Assembly: GCF_002151125.1 (NCBI RefSeq)
Contig: NZ_MDJZ01000017.1
Coordinates: 310,001-374,000, forward strand
Length of the DNA stretch: 64,000 nucleotides
Direction of reading: 5' to 3'
DNA from: Clavibacter michiganensis
GTDB lineage: Bacteria; Actinomycetota; Actinomycetes; Actinomycetales; Microbacteriaceae
Below are positions 16,287 through 25,123 of this stretch, one piece after another. The number at the start of each line of letters is the position of its first letter. The stretch's first letter is position 1. Position numbers and translations under genes: made by a program. The notes beneath the pieces were generated by a model, which saw only the letters and a program-made list of their open reading frames with translations, made no database searches and had not been told where the DNA came from.

Positions 16287-16352
16287 CGCGTAGCGTCCGA
16301 GGCACGCCGGGTGGGGATCCCCGTCCGGCGGAGACGCACGGAAGGAACCACC

Positions 16353-17078
16353 ATGAGCACCCCGGACACCCCGCGTCACGACGCCTCCGACGACGGGCGC
16401 GACCGCGTCGGCCGTGACGACCGTCGTCATGGCGATGACCGTCGCGACCACGTCGACCGCGATCCCGGCGCCGTCCCCGCCGGCGCCGTCCCCGCCGCCG
16501 GGCACGACTCGCTCCGCCAGGACGTCCTCGCCCGCGAGAAGGACCGCTTCGGCGGCATCAAGTTCGGGTCCGCCTTCTTCGGGTGGCTCACCGCGACCGG
16601 CACGGCCGTGATCCTCACGGCGCTCGTCGCCGCGACGGGCGCCGCCGTCGGGCTCGGCCAGGCCGGCGGCGACACCGGCCAGGCCGCGGACGCCGCCGCG
16701 CAGAACGCCGACACCGTCGGCTGGGCCGGCGCCATCGCCCTCGCCGTCGTGATCCTCATCGCCTACTACTGCGGCGGCTACGTGGCCGGCCGCATGGCCC
16801 GCTTCGACGGCGCCAAGCAGGGCCTCGCCGTGTGGCTGTGGGCCGTCGTCATCGCGATCGTCGTGGCCGTGGTCACCGCGATCGCCGGCTCGCAGCTCGA
16901 CGTGCTCGGCAACGTGAACGCGTTCCCGCGCATCCCGGTCGGCGAGGGCGACCTCACGGTCGTCGGCATCGTCACCGCCGTCGCGGTCGCGCTCATCAGC
17001 CTGCTGGGCGCCGTGCTCGGCGGCCTCGCCGGCATGCGCTTCCACCGCAAGGTCGACCGCGTGGGCCTCGGCCGCTGA
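16353..17078 (+). CDS. multi-pass membrane protein with charged N-terminal tail
   Basis: No named family is assigned with confidence. The 241-residue product has an Asp/Arg/His-rich hydrophilic tail (about residues 1-60), then four or five hydrophobic segments (GWLTATGTAVILTALVAATG; AIALAVVILIAYYCGGYVAG; LWAVVIAIVVAVVTAIAG; a final one near the end). A GYVAGRMAR motif resembles small YrzE-like membrane families. GGAAGGAACC precedes the ATG. A long dyad lies upstream, suggesting regulated expression. Confidence 0.75.
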   Translation: MSTPDTPRHDASDDGRDRVGRDDRRHGDDRRDHVDRDPGAVPAGAVPAAGHDSLRQDVLAREKDRFGGIKFGSAFFGWLTATGTAVILTALVAATGAAVGLGQAGGDTGQAADAAAQNADTVGWAGAIALAVVILIAYYCGGYVAGRMARFDGAKQGLAVWLWAVVIAIVVAVVTAIAGSQLDVLGNVNAFPRIPVGEGDLTVVGIVTAVAVALISLLGAVLGGLAGMRFHRKVDRVGLGR

Positions 17079-17098
17079 TCCGCAGCTGACCGCCTCCC

Positions 17099-17134
17099 GG
17101 AGCGGCCCGTCCTCACGCGAGGGCGGGCCGCTCC
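17099..17134 (+). terminator. terminator hairpin
   Basis: GGAGCGGCCCG (17099-17109) pairs perfectly with CGGGCCGCTCC (17124-17134) around a 14-nt loop, 21 nt after the membrane-protein stop. Confidence 0.7.
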
Positions 17135-17233
17135 GTCGTCGGGGCTGGAGCCGTCGGCGTCCACGCCCCCGACCGGCCGCGCCGCCACCCCCGCCGTAGG
17201 ATCGAGGCCCAGCGTCCACGTGAGGAAACCCGC

Positions 17234-17956
17234 ATGAGCACCAGCCCGTCCACGCCCGCGACCGACACGGCCGCGATCGCCCGCATCATCGACCACACGC
17301 TCCTGAAGCCCGAGGCCACGCGCGCCGAGGTCGCCGCGCTCGTCGCCGAGGCCGTCGAGCTCGGCACCTACTCCGTGTGCGTCTCGCCGTCGATGCTCCC
17401 GCTCGAGGTGCCCGCGGGATCCGAGCTCAAGGTCGCCGTCGTCTGCGGCTTCCCCAGCGGCAAGCACCACAGCGAGGTCAAGGCCGCCGAGGCCGCGCTC
17501 TCGATCCGCCAGGGCGCCGACGAGGTCGACATGGTGATCGACGTGGGTGCCGCCCGCGAGGGCCGCTTCGCCGACGTCGAGGCCGACATCCGCGCCGTGC
17601 GCGAGGCCGTGCCCGCGCCGGCCGTGCTCAAGGTGATCATCGAGTCCGCCGCGCTCGACGACGACCAGATCGTCGCCGTCTGCCAGGCGGCCGTCGCCGC
17701 CGGCGCCGACTTCGTCAAGACCTCCACGGGCTTCCACCCCACCGGCGGCGCCACCGTGCACGCGGTCGAGCTGATGAGCCGCACGGTCGACGGGAAGGCC
17801 GGCGTCAAGGCGTCCGGCGGGATCCGCACCCACGAGACCGCCGTGCAGATGATCGAGGCCGGGGCCACCCGCCTCGGCGTCTCGGGCAGCGCGGTCGTGC
17901 TCGCCGGTCCCGTGCAGACGCCCGAGAACGGCGCGCTCGGATCGAGCGGCTACTGA
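17234..17956 (+). CDS. deoC: deoxyribose-phosphate aldolase
   Basis: The 240-residue TIM-barrel enzyme cleaves 2-deoxyribose-5-phosphate to glyceraldehyde-3-phosphate and acetaldehyde in deoxynucleoside catabolism. Family features are [11 protein letters not shown] near the N-terminus, [10 protein letters not shown], the Schiff-base lysine in [10 protein letters not shown], and [13 protein letters not shown]. The length is typical. GTGAGGAAA precedes the ATG. Its TGA overlaps the next gene's ATG (ATGA at 17953-17956 region), so the aminopeptidase is translationally coupled. Confidence 0.95.
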   Translation: MSTSPSTPATDTAAIARIIDHTLLKPEATRAEVAALVAEAVELGTYSVCVSPSMLPLEVPAGSELKVAVVCGFPSGKHHSEVKAAEAALSIRQGADEVDMVIDVGAAREGRFADVEADIRAVREAVPAPAVLKVIIESAALDDDQIVAVCQAAVAAGADFVKTSTGFHPTGGATVHAVELMSRTVDGKAGVKASGGIRTHETAVQMIEAGATRLGVSGSAVVLAGPVQTPENGALGSSGY

Positions 17957-19251
17957 TGACGGCGGACCGCCGCGCCCACCTCGCTGACCTCGGCCGCTAC
18001 ATCCAGGCCTCCCCCTCCTCCTTCCACGCCGTCGCGGAGGCCGCACGCCGCCTCGACGCCGCGGGCTTCACGGCCCTCGACGAGCGCGACGCCTGGCCGG
18101 TCGAGGCCGGACGGCGCTACGTCGTCCGCGACGGCGCCATCCTCGCCTGGATCCAGCCCACCGGCGCGCACGCCACCACGCCCTTCCGCGTGGTCGGCGC
18201 CCACACCGACTCCCCCGGCTTCAAGCTCAAGCCGAAGCCCACCATCGGATCCGACGGCTGGGTCCAGGCCGGCGTCGAGGTCTACGGCGGCCCGCTCCTC
18301 AACTCGTGGCTCGACCGCGACCTCGAGCTCGCCGGCCGCCTCGTCACGCGCGACGGCCGCCGCCACCTCGTCCGCACCGGCCCGCTCCTGCGCTTCCCGC
18401 AGCTCGCGGTGCACCTCGACCGCGGCGTCAACGCGGAGGGGCTGCGGCTGGATCCGCAGCGCCACATGTCGCCGATCCTCGGCACCGGCTCCCCCGCGGA
18501 CGCCGACGTGCTCGGCCACCTCGCGCGCCTCGCGGGGCTGGCGGCCGACGACGTGCTCGGCTACGACGTGGGCGTCGCCGACACCCAGGCGCCCGGATCC
18601 CTCGGCCTCGACGGCGAGCTCTTCGCCGCCGGCCGCATGGACAACCTCAGCTCCGTGCACGCGGGCCTCGCCGCGCTGCTCGAGCTCGCGGCCGCCGCGG
18701 ACGACGACGCGGACGCGCCCATCGCGGTGCTCGCGGCCTTCGACCACGAGGAGGTCGGATCCGCGACCGCGTCGGGCGCCGCCGGCCCCGTCCTCGAGGA
18801 CGTGCTCGGCCGCATCTCCGCCGGGCTCGGCGCCGGCTCGGAGGAGCGCCGCCGCGCGTTCGCCTCCTCCTGGTGCCTCTCCGCCGACGCCGGCCACGCG
18901 GTGCACCCGAACCACCCGGACCGCCACGACCCGGCGAACCGGCCCGTGCCGAACGGCGGCCCGCTGCTGAAGATCAACGCGAACCAGCGCTACGCGACCG
19001 ACGGCGTGGGCGCGCGCGAGTGGGCCCTGGCCTGCGAGCGCGCGGGCGTGCCGTTCCAGGAGTTCGTCTCCAGCAACGCGGTGCCGTGCGGCTCCACCAT
19101 CGGGCCGATCACGGCGACGCGGCTCGGGATCCGCACGGTCGACGTCGGCATCCCGCTGCTCTCGATGCACTCGGCCCGCGAGCTGTGCGGCGCCGACGAC
19201 CCGGGGCACCTCGCCGCCGCGGCCGCCGCGTTCCTCCGCCCGACCGGCTGA
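17956..19251 (+). CDS. apeB: M18-family aminopeptidase
   Basis: The 431-residue metallopeptidase starts at the ATG overlapping the deoC stop. Zinc-site motifs of the M18 family are present: GAHTDSPGFKLKPKP, GRMDNLSSVHAGL, DHEEVGSATASGA and the C-terminal SMHSARELCG. It removes N-terminal residues from peptides in the cytoplasm. The ORF extends further upstream, but that part is a shadow of deoC. The start is supported by the ATGA overlap and by the conserved opening ADLGRYIQASPSSFHAV. Confidence 0.92.
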   Translation: MTADRRAHLADLGRYIQASPSSFHAVAEAARRLDAAGFTALDERDAWPVEAGRRYVVRDGAILAWIQPTGAHATTPFRVVGAHTDSPGFKLKPKPTIGSDGWVQAGVEVYGGPLLNSWLDRDLELAGRLVTRDGRRHLVRTGPLLRFPQLAVHLDRGVNAEGLRLDPQRHMSPILGTGSPADADVLGHLARLAGLAADDVLGYDVGVADTQAPGSLGLDGELFAAGRMDNLSSVHAGLAALLELAAAADDDADAPIAVLAAFDHEEVGSATASGAAGPVLEDVLGRISAGLGAGSEERRRAFASSWCLSADAGHAVHPNHPDRHDPANRPVPNGGPLLKINANQRYATDGVGAREWALACERAGVPFQEFVSSNAVPCGSTIGPITATRLGIRTVDVGIPLLSMHSARELCGADDPGHLAAAAAAFLRPTG

Positions 19252-19267
19252 GGCGACGCCACCGCAC

Positions 19268-19289
19268 CGCACGCACGCACGCACGCACG
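19268..19289. repeat. tetranucleotide CGCA repeat
   Basis: About five and a half tandem CGCA units lie directly before the terminator hairpin, in the gap after the aminopeptidase gene. Confidence 0.8.
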
Positions 19290-19327
19290 ACCGAGGGCCC
19301 GACGCGATCCGCGCCGGGCCCTCGGTC
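19289..19327. terminator. bidirectional terminator hairpin
   Basis: A perfect 13-bp stem, GACCGAGGGCCCG (19289-19301) with its reverse complement at 19315-19327, encloses a 13-nt loop. It lies between the convergent aminopeptidase and DUF305 lipoprotein genes. Confidence 0.8.
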
Positions 19328-19339
19328 ATGCTGCGGGGA

Positions 19340-20053
19340 TCAGCCCCCGAACGACGACAGCAGCGCCCGCATCTTCGTGAGCTGCTCGCCCTGCGCGGCC
19401 GACATGGCTTCGGCGAGTCCCAGCGCCTCCGTCGAGGTGCCGAGCTGCGACTCCCCGTCGGCCAGCTCGATCCCGGCCTGGTGCCGGGAGATCATCCCCT
19501 GCAGGAACAGCCGGGCCGCATCCGTGCCGGACGCCGCCTTCAGCACCTGCAGCTCGGAGTCGAACGCGGTGTCGCTCATCGCCTCGATGTCGGCCTCGGA
19601 CGCGGCGCCGCCCTCCGTGCCCTCGGCGCTGCCGTCCTCGGATCCGCCGCCGGCCGCGACGCCGCCCGCCTCGTCGCGGTCCTCGGTGCCGTTCGCGCCG
19701 GATCCGCCCTCCTCGCCCGACCACTCCTCGGCGAGCTGCGCGAGCGTCCTGGCCTGCGGGCCCTGCTCGTCGCGGATCTGCACGGCCAGCTCCTCCGCTC
19801 CCGGCGGCAGGTCCTGCACCTCGAGCGCGGCGACGGCGAGCTCCACGGATCCCGCGGCGTGGTCGCCCATCTCCTCGGCGAAGGAGAGGTCGGCGCGGTT
19901 CCAGCCCTGCGACTCGGTCTCCGAGGGAGCGGCCGCGTCGGCGCTCGGGCTGGCGGCGTCCTCGGGGGTGCGCGGCGGAGTGGAGCAGCCGGCGAGACCG
20001 GCGGCGAGGACGATGGCGGTCGTGGCGGCGGCGAGGCGGTAGCGGTATCCCAT
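19340..20053 (-). CDS. DUF305-like lipoprotein
   Basis: The 237-residue protein has a lipoprotein signal peptide with lipobox LAGC at residues 19-22. Two four-helix-type DUF305 repeats follow (RADLSFAEEMGDHAAGSVELA and ARLFLQGMISRHQAGIELA), separated by a Gly/Ser/Glu-rich linker. DUF305 domains usually show a His-His metal pair; here each repeat keeps only one His, so metal binding may be weakened. GGAGGATC precedes the ATG. The open frame extends upstream but the signal peptide fixes the start. Confidence 0.8.
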   Translation of the reverse strand: MGYRYRLAAATTAIVLAAGLAGCSTPPRTPEDAASPSADAAAPSETESQGWNRADLSFAEEMGDHAAGSVELAVAALEVQDLPPGAEELAVQIRDEQGPQARTLAQLAEEWSGEEGGSGANGTEDRDEAGGVAAGGGSEDGSAEGTEGGAASEADIEAMSDTAFDSELQVLKAASGTDAARLFLQGMISRHQAGIELADGESQLGTSTEALGLAEAMSAAQGEQLTKMRALLSSFGG

Positions 20054-20108
20054 GCGACGATCCTCCTCCACGGCGCGGCGTGTGACGGCCCGACGATAGG
20101 TTCTCCCC

Positions 20109-20759
20109 ATGCCCGAGATCGTCGACCTGCCGCATCCCGGCGTCACGCTCGAGTTCGGCGAGCCCGGGAGCCCCGTCGTCGTGCTCGTCCACGACGACCA
20201 CGGGCGCCTCCCCTGGCTCGACCAGTACGCGCTCGCGCTCGCCCGTGCCGGCTTCCACGTGCTCGTGCCCGACCTCTACGACGGCCGCGCCACCCTCGAC
20301 GACGGCCTCGCGGAGGGCCTCGCCGCGCAGCTCGACGTGGGGTTCGCCCTCGGCACGATCCGCGACGGCATCGACTCGGCCCGCGCCCGCGGATCCCAGC
20401 GCGTCGGCCTCGTCGGCTTCGCGCCCGGCGGGTGGCTCGCGCTCCTCGAGGCGCAGGACGGCGGCGCGGACGCCGTGGTCGCCTACTGCGCGAGCCTCGG
20501 GCCGCAGGAGCACGGCGTCATCCCGTGCGCGGTGCTCCTCCACCTCGCCGAGCACGACGACTGGATCGACGACCAGCGGCCCGAGGCGTTCATCGGCCGC
20601 CTGCGCGAGCACGGCACCCCCGTCACCTCGCACACCTACCCCGGCACGTACCCCGTGTTCCCGAACGCGAGCCTCCGCGACCGGGTCGATCAGGGCGCCG
20701 CGGCCCTCGCGTACCGGCGCACGGAGGCCTTCCTCCTGGATCATCTGGGAAACCCGTGA
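20109..20759 (+). CDS. dienelactone-hydrolase-family protein lacking catalytic residues
   Basis: The 216-residue alpha/beta-hydrolase matches dienelactone hydrolase: VVLVHDDHGRLPWLDQYA, LVPDLYDGRATLDDG, LGTIRDGIDSARARG. However the nucleophile elbow GFCxGG is GFAPGG (Ala for Cys), and the usual YPGAGHaF segment reads YPGTYPVFPN, so the catalytic His is also missing; the Asp region (LAEHDDWID) survives. It is probably not a hydrolase and may bind a ligand. TAGGTT six bases before the ATG indicates a leaderless transcript. It is divergent from the DUF305 lipoprotein. Confidence 0.8.
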   Translation: MPEIVDLPHPGVTLEFGEPGSPVVVLVHDDHGRLPWLDQYALALARAGFHVLVPDLYDGRATLDDGLAEGLAAQLDVGFALGTIRDGIDSARARGSQRVGLVGFAPGGWLALLEAQDGGADAVVAYCASLGPQEHGVIPCAVLLHLAEHDDWIDDQRPEAFIGRLREHGTPVTSHTYPGTYPVFPNASLRDRVDQGAAALAYRRTEAFLLDHLGNP

Positions 20760-20859
20760 CCGTTCAGTGCCGCGTCGTCACCAATCCGGGCGCGGAGGCG
20801 GTACGAATGGAGAGAGCCTGGGAATGTCCCGGCTCTTCCCTACCAGTGGAGGCACCATC

Positions 20860-21279
20860 ATGAGCTCGTCCCCGAACCGCCTGCTCGGCACCGTCTTCGG
20901 CGCCGTCTACGTCCTCGTCGGCCTACTCGGCTTCCTGTTCCCGCCGCAGAGCGGCGGCTTCTTCTCCTCCGACGGCGGCCTGCTGCTCGGGATCTTCATG
21001 GTGAACCCGTTCCACAACGTGGCCCACCTCCTCATCGGCGCGGCCCTCCTCATCGGAGGCCTGTCCAGCGTCGCGTCGGCCAAGGCCGTGAACTCCACCA
21101 TCGGATTCGCGTACCTCGCGCTCGGCGTCGTCGGCTTCTTCCTCGTGAACACCGACTTCAACATCCTCGCGCTCAACACCGCGGACCACTTCCTGCACCT
21201 CGGCAGCGCCGTCGTGCTGCTGATCGTCGGCCTCGGCGCCGAGAAGGGCGTCCGCAACCGCGCCGCCCGCGCCGCCTAG
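20860..21279 (+). CDS. DUF4383 membrane protein
   Basis: The 139-residue protein has four hydrophobic helices and the family's motifs: LGTVFGAVYVLVGLLGF, FMVNPFHNVAHLLIGAALL, and NTADHFLHLGSAVVLL, with His residues in the second and fourth helices. Function is unknown. GTGGAGG precedes the ATG. The following gap holds short direct repeats. Confidence 0.88.
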   Translation: MSSSPNRLLGTVFGAVYVLVGLLGFLFPPQSGGFFSSDGGLLLGIFMVNPFHNVAHLLIGAALLIGGLSSVASAKAVNSTIGFAYLALGVVGFFLVNTDFNILALNTADHFLHLGSAVVLLIVGLGAEKGVRNRAARAA

Positions 21280-21315
21280 GCAGCACCACCGCCGCGCCGC
21301 TGCAGCGGGCGCGTC

Positions 21316-21344
21316 CGCATCACCGCACGATCGCATCACCGCAC
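21316..21344. repeat. short direct repeat CGCATCACCGCAC
   Basis: The 13-nt unit CGCATCACCGCAC occurs at 21316-21328 and 21332-21344, with a diverged third copy near 21359. It lies in the 121-nt gap between two membrane-protein genes. No function is apparent. Confidence 0.7.
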
Positions 21345-21400
21345 CACAGCACGCAGCACCGCATCACCCGCGGCGCCCGGGACGACGAAGGGACCAGCAC

Positions 21401-22084
21401 GTGTCACTGCTCATCCGCCACTGGCTGGCCCTCGCCGCCCTGGGCGCCGCGCTCATCCACCTGGCCGTCGGCGCGGGATCCCCGCCCGCGGCCATGGTGG
21501 CCCTCCTCCTCATCGGCCTCGCCGAGGGCGCCTGGGCCGTCGCGGTCCTCCGCTCCGACCGCCTGCCCGCGCCGGGCTGGGCCGTCGTCGGCGCGCTGGT
21601 CCCGGTCGCCGGCTGGGCCCTCCTCGTGACGGCCGCGGTCGTCATGTCCGCCCCCGGCATCACGAGCGACCTGCCCGCGATCCCCATGCTCGCCGCCACC
21701 CTGCTCGACCTCGTGGTCGCCGCGGTCGTCGGGCGCCACCTCCGATCCCGCGCCGAGTCCGACGCCCAGGCCGTGTGCACGGCCGTCGAGGCGACGTTCC
21801 CCGCGGAGGCCGCGCTCGTCGGATCCGGCGCCGCCCGCCCCTCCGACGGGTCCGCCATCCCGGCGGCGGCGACCGCGTCCGTCGCCCCCGCCGCCCGGAC
21901 CGCCGCGGCGCCCGAGCCCACCGGCGGCCGCTACCTCGTGGGCGTGCTCGTCGGCGCCTTCGTCGTCGCCGGGCTCGTCACGCCCGCCCTCTCGCTCACG
22001 CGCGCCGGCGAGTTCGCCGTGCCGCACGGCCAGCACAGCACCGTCGACCTCGACGGCATCCAGGGGGAGCACTCCGGCCACTGA
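21401..22084 (+). CDS. hypothetical membrane protein
   Basis: I recognise no family. The 227-residue product has four N-terminal hydrophobic helices (residues 5-120), an Ala/Pro-rich hydrophilic stretch (about 125-175), one more helix (YLVGVLVGAFVVAGLVTPAL) and a short polar tail with several His residues (PHGQHSTVDLDGIQGEHSGH). The start is GTG with GAAGGGA upstream. It converges with the helicase gene. Confidence 0.75.
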   Translation: MSLLIRHWLALAALGAALIHLAVGAGSPPAAMVALLLIGLAEGAWAVAVLRSDRLPAPGWAVVGALVPVAGWALLVTAAVVMSAPGITSDLPAIPMLAATLLDLVVAAVVGRHLRSRAESDAQAVCTAVEATFPAEAALVGSGAARPSDGSAIPAAATASVAPAARTAAAPEPTGGRYLVGVLVGAFVVAGLVTPALSLTRAGEFAVPHGQHSTVDLDGIQGEHSGH

Positions 22085-22115
22085 AGCCGGGCGGGCGGCC
22101 CGCGGGAGGGTCGCG

Positions 22116-23417
22116 TCAGCTCGCGGGCGCGACCGCCGGTGTCACGCGGATCCGCGTCGCCTCGCTCATGAACCGCCGCACGTTCTCGTCGACGATGATG
22201 TCGCCCGGCCGCAGCGGCCGCGTGAGGTACAGGCCGCCGATGTCGGTGATCCGGCTGAGCGCCACGTACGTCTGCCCCGGGCTGAACACGCGCGCGCCGA
22301 GGTCGACGATCGCCCGGTCGTAGGTCTTGCCCTGCGACTTGTGGATGGTGACCGCCCACGCGAGCCGCAGCGGGAACTGCGTGAAGTCGGCCACCACGTC
22401 GCGCCGCAGCTGCTTGGTGGTGGGCGAGTACGAGTACTTGTGCTTCTCCCACGTGACCGGCTCGACCTCGTGCACGACGCCGTCGAGCTCCACGTACACG
22501 TTCGTGTCGATGCGCGTGACGACGCCGACGGATCCGTTCACCCAGCGCTGGTCGACGTCGTTGCGGAGGAACATCACCTGCGCGCCGATCTTGAGATCGA
22601 GCTTCTCGTCGGCCGGGTAGGTGCGTCCGCCGAAGTCGCCCGTGACGTCCGCGGTGGCGGTGAGCGACTTGCCCGGCAGGCGCTTGAGGGCCTCCGCGTT
22701 GATCCGGTTCACGGTGTCGTTGCGCGTGGCGAGCGTGATGGCGCCGTCGGTGGGCGCCGGCCGCGCGCCCGCGGCGTTGAGGACGCCCGCGATCTCGGCC
22801 GTGACCCGCCCGTGGCGCACGGCGTTCAGCATCTCCTTGAACGCCTCCTCGTGCTGCCGGTGGATCTCGGTGAGCTCGTAGATCCGCAGCTGCGCCTCCT
22901 CCCACACCTTCGCGTCGAAGAACCACATGGAGCGGTAGCGGTCGGCGAAGTAGGCGCGCTCGTCGCCGTCGCCGGGCACGGGGGCCAGCTGGTAGGGATC
23001 CCCGAACAGCACGACCTGCACGCCGCCGAACGGCACGTCCTTCTTGTGCCGCGCCTGGCGGAGGCTGCGGTCGATGGCGTCGACCAGATCCGCGTTGACC
23101 ATGGAGACCTCGTCGATGACGAGCGTGTCGATGGTGTTGAGGAGCTTCCGCAGCTCGCCGGTCTGCTCGATCTCCTCGTCGGCGATGACGCCGATGGGCA
23201 GCTTGAACAGCGAGTGGATGGTCTGGCCGCCGACGTTGAGCGCGGCGACGCCCGTGGGCGCGCAGATGACGATCTGCTTCTCGGTGTTCCACGACAGGTG
23301 CGTGAGGAGGGTCGACTTGCCGGTGCCGGCGCGGCCCGTGACGAAGATGTGGTCGCGCGTCCCCTCGATGGCCTGGAAGACCGCGGCCTGCTCCGGGGAG
23401 AGGGGGACCGTGCTCAC
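22116..23417 (-). CDS. PIF1-like AAA ATPase/helicase
   Basis: The 433-residue SF1B helicase has Walker A VTGRAGTGKST at about residues 26-36, motif Ia CAPTGVAALN, Walker B VIDEVSMV, GDPYQLAPV, and the C-terminal UvrD-like part with AWAVTIHKSQGKTYDRAIVD and VALSRITDIGGLYL. Bacterial PIF1/RecD2-type helicases act on replication or repair structures. GTG start with CAGGAG upstream. The protein is compact, with no HRDC or WYL extension. It is divergent from the anchored protein at 23549. Confidence 0.88.
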   Translation of the reverse strand: MSTVPLSPEQAAVFQAIEGTRDHIFVTGRAGTGKSTLLTHLSWNTEKQIVICAPTGVAALNVGGQTIHSLFKLPIGVIADEEIEQTGELRKLLNTIDTLVIDEVSMVNADLVDAIDRSLRQARHKKDVPFGGVQVVLFGDPYQLAPVPGDGDERAYFADRYRSMWFFDAKVWEEAQLRIYELTEIHRQHEEAFKEMLNAVRHGRVTAEIAGVLNAAGARPAPTDGAITLATRNDTVNRINAEALKRLPGKSLTATADVTGDFGGRTYPADEKLDLKIGAQVMFLRNDVDQRWVNGSVGVVTRIDTNVYVELDGVVHEVEPVTWEKHKYSYSPTTKQLRRDVVADFTQFPLRLAWAVTIHKSQGKTYDRAIVDLGARVFSPGQTYVALSRITDIGGLYLTRPLRPGDIIVDENVRRFMSEATRIRVTPAVAPAS

Positions 23418-23548
23418 GCGGGGCTCCTGGCGGGTCGGGGACGGGAGGGTGCGCGTACGGCGGCGGCGGGCGCCGCGTGATGCGCACTCGAATCTACCCC
23501 GGCGCCCGGCCCGGGAGACGTCGATGCCCCGCCCGTAGGATGATCCGC

Positions 23549-24568
23549 ATGCCGAGCCCCGCCGTCGACGCGCGCGGCGAGCTGCGTCGGGCCGTCGTCG
23601 TGTGGTCGCTGCTCGCGGCCCTCCTGGTCGGCGCGTTCCTCGGCACCGTCGGCGCGCTCAACCAGGGCACCTTCAGCGCCCACGGGTTCGTCCGCTCCTA
23701 CCTCGACGCCCTCGCTCGCGAGGACAGCCGCGACGCGCTCTCCACGCCCGGCGTCACGCTCCCGGACGCGGGCAGCCGCGCCCTCCTCGACGCCCGCGCG
23801 CTCCCCGGCCTCACGGACGTGGAGCTCGTGTCGGACGAGCCGGCGGGCGGCGGCGAGCGCGCGGTCACGTACTCCTACACGCTGCCGTCGGGGCCGGGAT
23901 CCACCGAGTTCCGCGTGCGCGAGACCCCGGCCGCCCTCGGCCTCTTCGCCCGGTGGGAGTTCGCGACGAGCCCGGTCGCCTCCGTCGACCTCGAGCTGCG
24001 GCACGCGTCCACGTTCACGGCCAACGGGCTGGCCGTCTCCGCGACGCCGGGCGGCGAGGCCTCCGAGGGCGCGGGATCCACGTACCTCGTGCTCGCGCCG
24101 GCGTCCCTCGCGCTCGACCACGCGTCCCAGTACCTCCAGGCCGAGGACGCCGAGGTCGCCGTCACCGAGCCGGGCAGCGTCGTGCCCGCCCGCGTCGACG
24201 CCGAGCCGACCGACGACCTCGTCGCCTCCGTGCAGTCCGAGGTCGACGCGTACCTCACCGAGTGCACGACGCAGGCGGTGCTGTACCCGTCCGGCTGCCC
24301 GTTCGGGAAGACCATCCGCGACCGGATCACCGCGCCGCCCGTGTGGAGCATGACGGCCCTGCCGGAGATCACCCTGCAGCCCGCGAGCGACGACCCCGCC
24401 GACCTCGACTGGGTGGTGCCGCCGACCGTCGGCACCGCGCACATCCAGGTGCCCGTCCGGTCGCTCTACGACGGCAGCGTGAAGGACCTCGACGAGGACG
24501 TGCCGTTCAGCGTGAGCTGGCGCGTGAGCGTGGACGAGACGTCGGGCGTGCGGATCCAGGGGCTCTAG
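23549..24568 (+). CDS. membrane-anchored extracytoplasmic protein, unknown
   Basis: The 339-residue protein has a basic N-terminus, one hydrophobic helix (VVVWSLLAALLVGAFLGTV, about residues 17-35) and a long extracytoplasmic beta-rich region with two Cys (ECTTQ, SGCPFG). The N-terminal half (FVRSYLDALAREDSRDAL) resembles DUF4878-like or anti-sigma-type secreted modules, but I assign no function. TAGGAT seven bases before the ATG suggests a leaderless mRNA and fixes the start; the frame extends 24 codons upstream. Confidence 0.75.
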   Translation: MPSPAVDARGELRRAVVVWSLLAALLVGAFLGTVGALNQGTFSAHGFVRSYLDALAREDSRDALSTPGVTLPDAGSRALLDARALPGLTDVELVSDEPAGGGERAVTYSYTLPSGPGSTEFRVRETPAALGLFARWEFATSPVASVDLELRHASTFTANGLAVSATPGGEASEGAGSTYLVLAPASLALDHASQYLQAEDAEVAVTEPGSVVPARVDAEPTDDLVASVQSEVDAYLTECTTQAVLYPSGCPFGKTIRDRITAPPVWSMTALPEITLQPASDDPADLDWVVPPTVGTAHIQVPVRSLYDGSVKDLDEDVPFSVSWRVSVDETSGVRIQGL

Positions 24569-24592
24569 CCGCGAGTCGCTGTCCGCTCGCGG
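24569..24592 (+). terminator. short hairpin after the anchored protein
   Basis: CCGCGAG (24569-24575) pairs with CTCGCGG (24586-24592) around a 10-nt loop, immediately after the stop codon. Confidence 0.45.
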
Positions 24593-24698
24593 CCACCCTC
24601 ACGCGGTGTCACGGTGCGATGCCGGGGCGGCAGGGCCAGGATCGGGATCCATCAGGGTCCGTGCGACCGCGGGGATCCGTCACCCGAGGAGCGCCCCC

Positions 24699-25121
24699 AT
24701 GTCCGCGATCATGACCCCGTACCTGTCCTTCCGCGACCAGGCGGCCGACGCGCTCCGCTTCTACCGGGGGATCTTCGGCGGCGAGGTCGAGACGACGACC
24801 TTCGGCGAGGGCGGCATGGCACCCGATCCGGCCGAGGCCGACAAGGTCATGCACGGCCGGCTGGACTCCGCCGCGGGCTTCGTGCTGATGGCGTCGGACA
24901 CCCCGGCGTCGATGGGCGTGCCGAGCGGATCCGCCATCACGCTCTCCCTCTCCGGCGACGACGAGCCCGTGCTGCGCGGCTGGTGGGACGCGCTGACCGC
25001 CGACGGCACGGTGGTCCTCCCCCTCGAGGTCGCTCCGTGGGGCGACCGGTTCGGGATGTGCACCGACCGCTACGGGATCGACTGGATGGTGTCGATCGCG
25101 CAGCCGGCGGCCGCGGCCTGA
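24699..25121 (+). CDS. VOC-family (PhnB-like) protein
   Basis: The 140-residue protein shows the glyoxalase/bleomycin-resistance fold in the PhnB-like arrangement: PYLSFRDQAADALRFYRGIFGG, VMHGRLDSAAGFVLMASD, and the C-terminal PWGDRFGMCTDRYGIDWMV. Members are often of unknown substrate. CGAGGAG precedes the ATG at 24699. It is convergent with the iron-transport ATPase gene. Confidence 0.88.
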   Translation: MSAIMTPYLSFRDQAADALRFYRGIFGGEVETTTFGEGGMAPDPAEADKVMHGRLDSAAGFVLMASDTPASMGVPSGSAITLSLSGDDEPVLRGWWDALTADGTVVLPLEVAPWGDRFGMCTDRYGIDWMVSIAQPAAAA

Positions 25122-25123
25122 TC

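Noticed and set aside
21316-21370. CRISPR-like array
   Set aside because: Only two exact 13-nt copies and one poor copy with 3-nt spacing; no spacers of CRISPR length and no cas genes.
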